The translations under genes and the position numbers were made by a program. From contig CBFHAI010000043.1 of assembly GCA_965653565.1 (NCBI GenBank), positions 1 to 37,143 on the forward strand: a stretch of 37,143 nucleotides of DNA. Reading direction: 5' to 3'. A model generated the notes under the pieces. It had not been told where the DNA came from and did not search any database. It was given only the letters and a program-made list of their open reading frames with translations. The DNA comes from JALCLA01 sp965653565 (GTDB taxonomy: Bacteria; Pseudomonadota; Gammaproteobacteria; Xanthomonadales; Xanthomonadaceae). Shown in pieces: positions 7,799 to 15,809 of the stretch (positions are counted from its first letter, which is position 1; each line of letters opens with the position of its first letter).

Positions 7799-8572
7799 AT
7801 GCGCATCGTTTCGTTCAACGCCAACGGTATTCGTTCGGCGACGACCAAGGGGTTTTTCGATTGGTTTCGCGCGCAGGATGCGGATGTCCTGTGCATGCAG
7901 GAAACCAAGGCGCAGGAGCATCAGATTTCGGGGCCGCAGTTTTTGCCCGATGGTTACCGCGCGTTCTTTCGCGATGCGATCACCAAGAAGGGCTACAGCG
8001 GCGTGGCGATCTACAGCAAGCGCGAGCCCGATCAGATTCTCACCCAGTTGGGCTGGTCGCCGTTCGATGACGAAGGGCGCTATATCGAGGCGCGTTTCGG
8101 CAATCTGAGCGTGGTGTCGCTCTATATTCCGTCGGGGTCGTCGGGCGAGATGCGGCAGGGTTTCAAGTTCGAGGTGATGGCGTGGTTCAAGCCGATCCTC
8201 GATGGCTGGCTGGCGAGCGGCCGCGATTACGTGCTGTGCGGCGACTGGAACATCGTGCGCAGCCGGCTCGACATCAAGAACTGGAGCAGCAACCAGAAAA
8301 ATTCCGGTTGCCTGCCGGCCGAGCGCGACTGGCTCAACGGCATGTGCTGCGACGATATCGGTTGGGTCGATGCTTACCGCGCGCTGCATCCGGACGGCGA
8401 GGACTACACCTGGTGGAGCAATCGCGGTGCGGCGCGTGCCAACGATGTGGGTTGGCGCATCGACTATCAGTTCGTCACGCCGTCACTGCGGCCGGCGCTG
8501 CGCGGCTGCAGCATCCATCCGTCGCCGCGTTTTTCCGATCACGCGCCGTTCGTGGTCGACTACGCGCTCTGA
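7799..8572 (+). CDS. Crc/exonuclease III family endonuclease-exonuclease-phosphatase protein
   Basis: 257 residues from ATG 7799, close in length to Pseudomonas Crc. The family is the EEP fold of exonuclease III and AP endonucleases. The position next to pyrE is that of crc in Pseudomonas. Unlike my recollection of P. aeruginosa Crc, the metal and catalytic residues are present: Asn7 (FNANG), Glu35 (QETKA), Asp149 and Asn151 (CGDWNI), DVGWRIDYQF, and Asp247-His248 (FSDHAP). It should therefore be an active nuclease (AP endonuclease or 3'-5' exonuclease) rather than a purely regulatory protein. A second EEP protein (xthA) lies at 34514. The gene converges on ampG, and their ends overlap by 13 bases. 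Confidence 0.88.
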   Translation: MRIVSFNANGIRSATTKGFFDWFRAQDADVLCMQETKAQEHQISGPQFLPDGYRAFFRDAITKKGYSGVAIYSKREPDQILTQLGWSPFDDEGRYIEARFGNLSVVSLYIPSGSSGEMRQGFKFEVMAWFKPILDGWLASGRDYVLCGDWNIVRSRLDIKNWSSNQKNSGCLPAERDWLNGMCCDDIGWVDAYRALHPDGEDYTWWSNRGAARANDVGWRIDYQFVTPSLRPALRGCSIHPSPRFSDHAPFVVDYAL

Positions 8573-9900
8573 GAGGCCGGCGGTTCGGCCTGCGCGCTCG
8601 GCCCGCCGTTGGACGGCATGTTGTCCACTAGCCCGGCACGAATCAGCAGCATGCACATGAGAATTCCCGGCAGCGCCGCCAGCGTGGTGAGGATGTAGAA
8701 ATCGGTGTAGCCCACGGCCTGGATCATCGCGCCGGCCGTGGTGCCGGTGATCAACCGCCCGAACACCGAAGCCGCCGCCGTCAGCAACGCGAACTGGGTG
8801 GCGGTGAACGACAGATTGCACAGCGCCGACAGATACGCCACCACCACCACGCCGCCGATGCCGCTGGCGAAATTCTCGAACGAAATCGCGAAGGCGAGCA
8901 TCGCGTTGCTGTGGCCCACCGCCGCCAGCACCGCGAACGTCAGATTGGTCAGCCCCATCAGCACCAGGCTGAGCAACAGCGAACGTTTCAGGCCGAGCTG
9001 CACGTACAGCAGGCCTGCGACGAAGATGCCGACCAGGTAGGCGATGAAGCCGAAGCCGACGTCGTAGGTCGCGATTTCTTCGTTGCTGAAACCCAGATCG
9101 TCGAGCAGTAAACGCAGCGTGAGATTGGCCAGCGTGTCGCCGACCTTGTGCACCAGCACGAAGATCAGGATCAGCCACGCGCCGCGGCGGCGGATGAATT
9201 CCGACAATGGCGCGACGACTGCGGAAACCGCGCCCAGAAGTCCTTTGACCGGCGGCGGTTCGCGATGGCGCCTGGGCTCGCCGAGCCAGAACGATGCCAG
9301 CACCGCCGGCAGCGCGAACAGCGAGCAAATCAGATAGGCTGAACTCCAACCCAGCCGGCTGGCGACGATCAGCGCCAGCGCGCCGGCCGCGACCGAACCG
9401 ATGCGCCAGCCGTACTGCGACATGCCCGAGCCGGTGCCGAGTTGATGCGGTTCGAGCGATTCGATGCGGTAGGCATCGATCACGATATCGAAGGTGGCGC
9501 CGGCCACGCCCACCATCACCGCGGCGATCGCCACGCTCGACAGGCTCACGTCCGGATCGGCCAGCCCGAGGAAGGCGACGCTCGCCATCACGAAGGCCGC
9601 ACTCAGCCACAGCCACGAACGCCGCTGTCCGAAGCGGTGTAGGCCGGGCAGCCGCACGCGATCGATCGCCGGCGCCCAGAAGAATTTCAGGTTGTAGACC
9701 AGGAAGGCCAGCGCGAAGGCGGTGACGCTCTTCTTGTCGATGCCGTCCTGCGCCAGCCGCGTGGTGAGCGTGGCGCCGATCATGGCGTAGGGAAAACCCG
9801 ATGAAATCCCCAGCAGCAGGGCGCCGAGCGGGCCGGCTTCCAGGTAGGGACGAAGAGCGGCGGGCGTGCGCTGCCGCCAGGCAGCCGTGGGCGTTGTCAT
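8560..9900 (-). CDS. ampG: AmpG-like muropeptide permease (MFS)
   Basis: 446 residues, about 12 hydrophobic segments. The first segments match AmpG: LLLGISSGFPYAMIGATLTT, then KSVTAFALAFLVYNLKFFWAP with the conserved KF(F/L)WAP-x-x-D-R. AmpG carries GlcNAc-1,6-anhydroMurNAc and its peptides from periplasm to cytoplasm for peptidoglycan recycling. The start was set at the Met giving the short AmpG-type N-terminus. anmK, which phosphorylates the anhydroMurNAc released from these imports, is encoded 0.5 kb away, which supports the call. I cannot exclude a related AmpG-like subfamily with another substrate. Confidence 0.85.
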   Translation of the reverse strand: MTTPTAAWRQRTPAALRPYLEAGPLGALLLGISSGFPYAMIGATLTTRLAQDGIDKKSVTAFALAFLVYNLKFFWAPAIDRVRLPGLHRFGQRRSWLWLSAAFVMASVAFLGLADPDVSLSSVAIAAVMVGVAGATFDIVIDAYRIESLEPHQLGTGSGMSQYGWRIGSVAAGALALIVASRLGWSSAYLICSLFALPAVLASFWLGEPRRHREPPPVKGLLGAVSAVVAPLSEFIRRRGAWLILIFVLVHKVGDTLANLTLRLLLDDLGFSNEEIATYDVGFGFIAYLVGIFVAGLLYVQLGLKRSLLLSLVLMGLTNLTFAVLAAVGHSNAMLAFAISFENFASGIGGVVVVAYLSALCNLSFTATQFALLTAAASVFGRLITGTTAGAMIQAVGYTDFYILTTLAALPGILMCMLLIRAGLVDNMPSNGGPSAQAEPPASQSA

Positions 9901-10082
9901 CGCGCGTATGCTACAGGTTGCGGCCGGCGTCCCGACGCCTGCTGCAAGGGTCGAGGACGCCACGGGAGGCAATCGATGCAGTTCCAGAAGCTGGCCGTCG
10001 GATCGCAGGTTCGTGCTATGTTTCTGCCGTGCCGTACAGGGGGCGGGAAGGCGGCACGTCAACGCTCGCAACGCAGACCCGC

Positions 10083-10337
10083 ATGCCCGATTTCCTGATC
10101 CGCGATATCGACGCCGACGTCGCCGACCGCATCAAGCGGATCGCGCGCGAACGCGGCTGGCCGATCAACGACGTGATCCTGCGCCTGATCAAGGAAGCGC
10201 TCGGCATGGTCGAGCCCGAGCCGCCGCTGCCGGGCGACATCGCGCGGCTGTCGGGCTCGTGGCAGGACGACGAGTCGCGCGTGATGGAAGAGGCGATGAA
10301 GGCGTTCCAGCGCTTGCCGGACGACACGCCTTACTGA
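10083..10337 (+). CDS. Small ribbon-helix-helix (Arc/FitA-like) DNA-binding protein
   Basis: 84 residues. The first 45 fit a ribbon-helix-helix fold: a short beta strand (DFLIRDID), then ADVADRIKRIARERG and INDVILRLIKEAL as the two helices. The acidic C-terminal half (VEPEPPLPGD through DDTPY) has no known domain. The fold resembles FitA/VapB antitoxins and Arc-type repressors, but no toxin gene is adjacent: both flanking genes are peptidoglycan-recycling genes. It is divergent from ampG (182-base gap) and converges on anmK (30-base gap). It could regulate ampG, but no operator is evident. Confidence 0.75.
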   Translation: MPDFLIRDIDADVADRIKRIARERGWPINDVILRLIKEALGMVEPEPPLPGDIARLSGSWQDDESRVMEEAMKAFQRLPDDTPY

Positions 10338-10367
10338 GCCGAACGGCCGCGCGTCGGCGCGGCGCGA

Positions 10368-11483
10368 TCACCGACCCGGGTAGATTCCGCCCAGCACGCG
10401 AAACCCGCGCGCGCCGCTCACGCTCGGCAGATTGCCGGGCCGCCCCGCCAGCGTTTCGCGTGCCAGCCAGGCGAAGCCCATCGCTTCGACGAAATCCGGG
10501 TCGAGCCCGTGCGCCGCGCTCGATTCGACGATCGCACCCGGCAAGTCTTCGGCGATCGCCGCGAGCAGCGCGCCGTTGTGCACGCCGCCGCCGCAGGCGA
10601 TCACGCGTGTGGTGAGCGGCTGCGTGGCACGCAGCGCGTCGGCGATCGTGCGCGCGCTGAAACGAAGCAAGGTTGCCTGCACGTTGGCCGGCGATTCGCC
10701 GCCGCGCAATTGGTGTTGCAGCCACGGCAAATGGAACTGATCGCGGCCGGTGGATTTCGGCGGCGGCCGTTTCAGCCAGGTGTCTTCGAGCAACCGATCG
10801 AGCAACGCGACATCGACCTGCCCGCTGCGCGCGAACGCGCCGTCGCGATCGAAGGCTTCGTTGCGATGCCGCAGGCACCACGCATCCATCAACCCGTTCG
10901 CCGGGCCGGTGTCGAAGCCGCGCACGTCGCCGTTGCGCGGCAACAGCGTCAGGTTCGCGATACCACCCAGATTGAGCACCGCGCGATCTTCGTCGGGCGA
11001 GCGCAGCATCGCGGCGTGGAAGGCCGGCATCAGCGGCGCGCCGTGGCCGCCGGCCGCCACGTCGCGGCGACGGAAATCGGCGACCGTGGTCAGGCCGATG
11101 ACTTCCGCCAGCGTGCTCGGATCGCCCAGTTGCAGCGTGAAAGGATGTTCGCCGTGCGGGCGATGGCGCAGGGTCTGTCCGTGCGAACCGATCGCGCGGA
11201 TTTGCCCGGCATCGACGCCGCTGGCGTCGATCGCCTGTTGCGCGGCGCGCGCGAAGGCGCGGCCGACGCAGGTATCGAGTTCGCCGACTTCATCGAGCGA
11301 AAGGCTCGCCGTGGCCTGGCCCAGTTCCACCAGCCGCGCGCGCAGCGTCGGTTCCCACGGGTAGGTATGGCCGAACACCAGTTGCAGGCGCGGTGCGAAG
11401 CGCACCAGCGCCGCGTCGATGCCGTCGGTACTGGTGCCGGAGATCAGGCCCAGGTAGAGCGAGTCGTCGAGCGCGCTGTTCAC
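10368..11483 (-). CDS. anmK: Anhydro-N-acetylmuramic acid kinase
   Basis: 371 residues. It cleaves and phosphorylates 1,6-anhydroMurNAc to MurNAc-6-phosphate in cell-wall recycling. The family N-terminus LYLGLISGTSTDGIDAALV (first ATP loop) is followed by IGSHGQTLRHRP, GGIANLTLL, GFDTGPANGLMDAW and CGGGVHNGALL, all typical of AnmK. The length is normal. It lies 13 bases downstream of the M23 endopeptidase gene on the same strand, so the two are an operon, a pairing I know from many gammaproteobacteria. Confidence 0.95.
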   Translation of the reverse strand: MNSALDDSLYLGLISGTSTDGIDAALVRFAPRLQLVFGHTYPWEPTLRARLVELGQATASLSLDEVGELDTCVGRAFARAAQQAIDASGVDAGQIRAIGSHGQTLRHRPHGEHPFTLQLGDPSTLAEVIGLTTVADFRRRDVAAGGHGAPLMPAFHAAMLRSPDEDRAVLNLGGIANLTLLPRNGDVRGFDTGPANGLMDAWCLRHRNEAFDRDGAFARSGQVDVALLDRLLEDTWLKRPPPKSTGRDQFHLPWLQHQLRGGESPANVQATLLRFSARTIADALRATQPLTTRVIACGGGVHNGALLAAIAEDLPGAIVESSAAHGLDPDFVEAMGFAWLARETLAGRPGNLPSVSGARGFRVLGGIYPGR

Positions 11484-11496
11484 GCGCCGCGCCGGC

Positions 11497-13011
11497 TCAG
11501 CGGGCCGCGTAGGCGCGACCGCCCTCGATCAGCTGCAGCTTGGCGAGCATCGGCTGGGTCTGCAGCTGGAAGCGCGCGAGCTCGGCGCGCGGCAGCGGTT
11601 CGGGCTTGGGCAGCGTGACCTTGAGCGGATCGCGGTGCACGCCGGCGACGCGGAATTCGTAATGCAGATGCGGCCCGCTCGCCAGGCCGCTGGCGCCGAC
11701 GTAGCCGATCACATCGCCCTGGCCGACGCGCGCGCCGGTCTTGGCCTTGCCGAAGCGCGACATGTGCGCATACAGCGTGGTGTAGCCGCGGCCGTGATCG
11801 ACGATGACGGTGCGGCCGTAGCCGTTCTTCCAGCCGGCGAAGCTGATGCGTCCGTCGCCGGCCGTCATGATCGGCGTGCCGCTGCCGGCGGCGTAATCGA
11901 CACCCTTGTGCGCGCGCGTGATGCCGAGCACCGGATGCTTGCGCGAGGAGGTGAACAAGGAACTGATGCGGGCGAATTCGATCGGAATGCGCAGGAAGGA
12001 TTTCTTCATCGGCCGGCCTTCGCCGTCGAAATATTCCTGGCGGCCGTCGGCGAACTCGTAGCGGAAAGCGTTGTAGCGCTTGCCCTGGTTGACGAAGGTG
12101 GCGGCGAGGATATCGCCGGCGCGCAGGCGCTCGCCGTCGCGATACACCTCTTCGTACACCACGCTGAAACTGTCGCCGACGCGCAGGTCCTGCGCGAAGT
12201 CGATGTCGTAACCGAACACCTTCGCCAGTTCGACGATGGCGCCGTTGCTCAGGCCCGCTTCGGCGCCGGCGCCGAACAGCGAACCCTTGATTTCGCCCGA
12301 GGCCATCTGGATGCGGCGCTGGATATCGCGCTGCTGCACCGACTCGGTGATTTTTTCGCCGGCCAGACTGAGCGTGACGCGGCTGGCTTCGTCGCGATCG
12401 AAGCGCACGGCGCGCAGTTCGCCGGGCGAGGCGATGTCGAAATGGAACTGGGTGCCGGGGCGGATGCGGGTGAGCGGATCCTTGCAGCCCGGATGCGCCA
12501 GCAGGCGATGCATCGTGCTGGTCGGCAGGTCGAGCGAGGCGAAGATGTCGCCGAGCGTCTGGCCGGATTTCACCGTCACCGTCTGCCAGTTCGGTTCGTC
12601 CGACTCTGCGACGAAATCGTCCGACGCCACGTCCTGGGTTGCGATACCGGCGGGCGCTTCGATTTCCGGCAACGCCAGCGGCTGAGTGATCAGTACCGGC
12701 TCCACCGGCTGGCGCGTGGCGTTGGCGAAACCCGGCGCGATCGCGGCCACCAGGGTGGTGGCGGTGGCGAACAGGCTGGCCAGCATCCAGTGCTCGCGGC
12801 GCCAGGTGCGCGGTGCCAGGGCCGCGCCGGCGATCGACGCGACGCGGGCGGAAGGTGTCGTTGCTTGCGAAGCCGAAGCCTGCGAGCTGGCCGCCTCGGG
12901 AGTTGCCGTACGGGCGGCGTCGCTCAGGCGCTGCGCGCCGCGACGGATTGCCTGCACACGGCCAGTCCCGGCCGCGGCATTCCCTGCCGAATCCTTAGCT
13001 TTGGAATCCAC
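11497..13011 (-). CDS. M23 family murein DD-endopeptidase, membrane-anchored (MepM-like)
   Basis: 504 residues with a GTG start and an AGGGG ribosome-binding site. A low-complexity N-terminus is followed by a signal-anchor near 75-98 (LASLFATATTLVAAIAPGFA). A LysM/OapA-like segment (TVKSGQTLGDIFASLDLP) follows near 145. The C-terminal LytM domain carries the zinc ligands: HKGVDYAAGSG (His and Asp), HMSRFG, and the HxH in GPHLHYEFR. It cleaves peptide cross-links in periplasmic peptidoglycan to allow growth. It is co-oriented with anmK (13-base gap), linking wall cutting to muropeptide recycling. Upstream is a 243-base gap to rtcA, which should hold its promoter. Confidence 0.93.
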   Translation of the reverse strand: MDSKAKDSAGNAAAGTGRVQAIRRGAQRLSDAARTATPEAASSQASASQATTPSARVASIAGAALAPRTWRREHWMLASLFATATTLVAAIAPGFANATRQPVEPVLITQPLALPEIEAPAGIATQDVASDDFVAESDEPNWQTVTVKSGQTLGDIFASLDLPTSTMHRLLAHPGCKDPLTRIRPGTQFHFDIASPGELRAVRFDRDEASRVTLSLAGEKITESVQQRDIQRRIQMASGEIKGSLFGAGAEAGLSNGAIVELAKVFGYDIDFAQDLRVGDSFSVVYEEVYRDGERLRAGDILAATFVNQGKRYNAFRYEFADGRQEYFDGEGRPMKKSFLRIPIEFARISSLFTSSRKHPVLGITRAHKGVDYAAGSGTPIMTAGDGRISFAGWKNGYGRTVIVDHGRGYTTLYAHMSRFGKAKTGARVGQGDVIGYVGASGLASGPHLHYEFRVAGVHRDPLKVTLPKPEPLPRAELARFQLQTQPMLAKLQLIEGGRAYAAR

Positions 13012-13235
13012 GCCTGCCCCTGTTGGTCCTTCAAACGGTCGGTACGATAACCACCGTTCGGAGCATGCGTCAAACCCTTGTCGCCATTAGGAATTTTCGG
13101 GGTTTCTATTTAACGGGCTGTTAACGAAAACGCCCTTTTCTGTTCAGTCTGGTGGGGTTTTTGGGACCGACCCGACAGAAGCGTCACCTCAAGTTTGGGG
13201 CGCCTGGAAAGCGGGCTGATCCAAGCCGGCAGCGC

Positions 13236-13259
13236 TGAGGCTTCGTGGCGTGCCTCAGG
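13236..13259 (-). terminator. Hairpin at the rtcA stop
   Basis: CTGAGGC and GCCTCAG pair over 7 bases around a 10-base loop that spans the end of rtcA. No U-run follows on the minus strand. It could mark the 3' end of the RNA-repair operon. Confidence 0.3.
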
Positions 13260-14274
13260 CAACCACCTCGACACGCCACCGCTCGGCCGTGTCCGGCTCG
13301 CACGAAATCTCCACAGCGACGAATTTCTCGATCAACGCGGCATTCGTGCGTAGATGGTCGCTCGCGGTGCAGGTGGTGAAGCGGCCGCCGCCGGCCAGCG
13401 CCATCGGCAGCAGCAACTGATCCGCCAGATGCTCACCGACGCAGGCTTCGGAATCGAGATAGCCCTGCACCTGGGTCGCGACGCGCTCGGCCACTTTCTC
13501 GGCCGGCACGCCGCGCTCGCCGTGGCCGGTGAAGACGTCGACATGGTCGTCGTGCTGCACGCGCACCATCACCACGTTGCCGGGGCCGATCGCCGGGCGC
13601 ACGCTGCGCAGGTGCAATTGCTCGTCACTCAGGCCGAGCCGCTTGCCGAGCACGGCCAATTCGCGCTGGCCGATGCTCGACGATAAGCCCGACATCAGCG
13701 CCGTGGCCTCGATGCCGCGCAATTGGCCGCGCTGCTCGAACGACGCGATCCGCATTGCCGCGGACGGCTCGACCCTCGCCGACACGCGCCCGCCGCCGGC
13801 CGGGTAGAAGCCGTGCGATTGCAGTTCGAGCGTCGCGCACACGCCGATGCGGCGCAGCGCCGGCAGATAGGCGTGCGCGATGAAGTCGGCGCTCGGCGCC
13901 AGCGGGTTGTGCGTGCCGCCCTCGAGCTGCAGGCGCGACGGTGCCGCCGCGCTCCAGAAGGCCGGCAGCAAGGTTTGCAGCACGAGCATGGTCGAGCCGG
14001 CGGTGCCGAGCGCGAAGCTGTAGTCGCCCGGCAGCACGGCACCCGGTTCGAAGCGCAGCGTCGTCGAGCCGATCTGGGCGCCGATGGCGCTGCCGTTGCT
14101 GATCGCACAGGCCGCCTGCACCGCGGTCAGATGCTGGCGCATCAGGCCCGGGCGCGAGCGGAGCGCGCGAATGTTGCGCATCGTGAAGGGCGTGCCGGTG
14201 CAAAGGCTGAGCGACAGCGCGGAGCGCAGCAGCTGGCCGCCGCCGGCCGCGCCATCGATTTCGAGCGTATCCAT
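13255..14274 (-). CDS. rtcA: RNA 3'-terminal phosphate cyclase
   Basis: 339 residues starting MDTLEIDGAAGGGQLLRSAL, the typical RtcA opening. The enzyme uses ATP to convert RNA 3'-phosphate (and 2'-phosphate) ends to 2',3'-cyclic phosphate through an adenylylated histidine. The nucleophile is probably His307 in ASDHLRTNAALIEKF, matching His309 of E. coli. Other conserved segments are GTAGSTMLVLQTLLP and GGGRVSARVEP. It lies 88 bases after rtcB on the same strand and is the last gene of rsr-Y RNA-rtcB-rtcA. The start was chosen at the Met giving the family N-terminus. Confidence 0.95.
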   Translation of the reverse strand: MDTLEIDGAAGGGQLLRSALSLSLCTGTPFTMRNIRALRSRPGLMRQHLTAVQAACAISNGSAIGAQIGSTTLRFEPGAVLPGDYSFALGTAGSTMLVLQTLLPAFWSAAAPSRLQLEGGTHNPLAPSADFIAHAYLPALRRIGVCATLELQSHGFYPAGGGRVSARVEPSAAMRIASFEQRGQLRGIEATALMSGLSSSIGQRELAVLGKRLGLSDEQLHLRSVRPAIGPGNVVMVRVQHDDHVDVFTGHGERGVPAEKVAERVATQVQGYLDSEACVGEHLADQLLLPMALAGGGRFTTCTASDHLRTNAALIEKFVAVEISCEPDTAERWRVEVVA

Positions 14275-14362
14275 GCAAGATTCCCCGCCGGGCGACATCG
14301 CGCCCGGCATTTCTTTTCCCTGTCGCGCCGGCTTGCGCCGGCGCGCGATCGTCACTGCGTCC

Positions 14363-15589
14363 TCATCCCTTTACGCAGACCACCTGGCACAAGGTATGCA
14401 CGATTTCCACCAGATCGTTCTGCGCCTGCATCACCGCCTCGATCGATTTGTAGGCGGCCGGCGACTCGTCGACCACTTCGGCATCCTTGCGGCACTCCAC
14501 GTGCGCCGTGGCCTTGGCATGATCCTCGACCGTGATGCGCTTGCGCGCCTCGGTGCGGCTCATCACGCGGCCGGCGCCGTGGCTGCAGCTGTGGAAGCTG
14601 TCCGCGTTGCCTAGCCCGCGCACGATGAAACTCTTCGCTCCCATGCTGCCGGGAATGATGCCCAGTTCGCCCTTGCGCGCACTCACCGCACCCTTGCGGG
14701 TCACGAACACGTCCTGCCCGAAATGCTTCTCGCGGCTGACGTAATTGTGATGGCAGTTGACCGCCTCGGCCTGCGCCTCGAACGGCTTGGCGATCACCTT
14801 GCGCGCCGCTTCCACCACGTGGTGCATCATGATCTCGCGATTGGCCCGCGCATAACGCTGCGCCCAGTCGACCGCGAACACGTAGTCGCCATAGTGCTCG
14901 CTACCTTCCGGCAGATAGGCCAGGTCGGCGTCCGGCAGGTTGATCATCCAGCGCCGCATGTCCTGCTTGGCCAGCTCGATGAAGTGCGTGCCGATCGCAT
15001 TGCCGACGCCGCGCGAACCGGAGTGCAGCATGAACCACACGCGGTTCTCCTCGTCCAGGCAGACCTCGACGAAATGATTGCCGGTGCCGAGCGTGCCCAG
15101 ATGGTTGAGGTTGTTGGTGTTCTTCAGGCGCGGATGACGCTCGGTGATCCGCTTGAAGTCGTCCGTCAACCCGGCCCAACTGTCGAACGTGCGCTTCGGT
15201 GGCGTGTTCCACGCCCCCTTGTCGCGCTGGCCGCGGCCCGCCGTGCGGCCATGCGGCACCGCGTGCTCGATCGCGCTGCGCAGTTCGCCCAGGTGATCGG
15301 GCAGGTCGTCGGCGCTGAGCGTGGTGCGCGCAGCGATCATGCCGCAGCCGATGTCGACACCGACGGCAGCCGGAATGATCGCGCCGATCGTCGGCACCAC
15401 CGAACCCACGGTCGCGCCCTTGCCCAGATGCACGTCGGGCATCACGGCGATCCATTTGTGGATGAAGGGCAGCTTCGCCATGTTCTCGAGCTGCGCGCGC
15501 GCGGCGTCTTCGAGCGGCACGCCGCGCGTCCACAACTTGATCGGTGCGTGGCCCTGCTGGTGGATGACGTTGTAGTTGATCGTGCTCAT
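14363..15589 (-). CDS. rtcB: RNA-splicing ligase RtcB
   Basis: 408 residues. RtcB joins RNA ends bearing 3'-phosphate or 2',3'-cyclic phosphate to 5'-OH ends, using GTP and Mn2+. The key residues are present: PDVHLGKGATVGSVVP, the metal ligands Asp79 and Cys82 in VGVDIGCGM, NHLGTLGTGNHFVE, HSGSRGVGNAIG, and the guanylylated histidine in HSCSHGAGRVMSR, which counts to His337, the same number as in E. coli. The start at 15589 has AGGAAA about 6 bases upstream. The Y-RNA-like units end about 50 bases upstream, so rtcB is translated from a transcript whose 5' part includes these RNAs. Confidence 0.97.
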   Translation of the reverse strand: MSTINYNVIHQQGHAPIKLWTRGVPLEDAARAQLENMAKLPFIHKWIAVMPDVHLGKGATVGSVVPTIGAIIPAAVGVDIGCGMIAARTTLSADDLPDHLGELRSAIEHAVPHGRTAGRGQRDKGAWNTPPKRTFDSWAGLTDDFKRITERHPRLKNTNNLNHLGTLGTGNHFVEVCLDEENRVWFMLHSGSRGVGNAIGTHFIELAKQDMRRWMINLPDADLAYLPEGSEHYGDYVFAVDWAQRYARANREIMMHHVVEAARKVIAKPFEAQAEAVNCHHNYVSREKHFGQDVFVTRKGAVSARKGELGIIPGSMGAKSFIVRGLGNADSFHSCSHGAGRVMSRTEARKRITVEDHAKATAHVECRKDAEVVDESPAAYKSIEAVMQAQNDLVEIVHTLCQVVCVKG

Positions 15590-15639
15590 CTTGGTTTCCT
15601 GACGACTCAAGGAGGGAGCTTCTCTCCGTCCAAAAAAGG

Positions 15640-15754
15640 TGCGGCGACGATAGTTTGTGGAACACACCGGCGATCGGCCTGTGACCGACCGCCGGCCGGG
15701 GTTCGAACCCGACCCGTGAGGGCTACCCATGTAGTTCCACCGGCATTCGCCGCA
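15640..15754 (-). ncRNA. Y-RNA-like RNA unit 3: T-arm plus long acceptor-like hairpin
   Basis: On the minus strand a closing stem TGCGGCGA/TCGCCGCA (8 perfect pairs) leads into the shared Ro-type signature: ATGCCG on the 5' side and AAACTATCG on the 3' side. An inner stem GTGGAAC/GTTCCAC (7 pairs) follows. Inside are TACA, a perfect T-arm (15695-15713: GTCGGG TTCGAAC CCCGGC) and directly a 12-pair hairpin (15668-15694, loop ACA) that could stack on the T-arm like an acceptor stem. No D-arm is present. The unit ends CC then six T, so its 3' end could be made by termination as well as by processing. It lies between rsr and rtcB, where YrlA/YrlB lie in Salmonella. The boundaries are inferred from the stems. 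Confidence 0.8.
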
Positions 15755-15809
15755 AAACAGTGCCGCAGTCCGGGTGAACCGCAGCGATTGAACCTGCCAC
15801 TGAAAAAGT
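15755..15809 (-). other. Spacer between Y-RNA units 3 and 2 with a degenerate T-loop-like hairpin
   Basis: On the minus strand, unit 2 is followed by A-C-TTTTT. A stem CAGTG/CACTG (15798-15802 with 15758-15762) then encloses GCAG GTTCAATCG CTGC (15781-15797), which resembles a T-arm with a widened loop, and a TTTT follows. It lacks the CGAATGCCG signature, so I treat it as a spacer or decayed unit rather than a fourth Y RNA. Confidence 0.35.

Noticed and set aside
10083..10337. Toxin-antitoxin system
   Set aside because: Only an antitoxin-like ribbon-helix-helix protein is present; no PIN or RelE-type toxin gene lies beside it.
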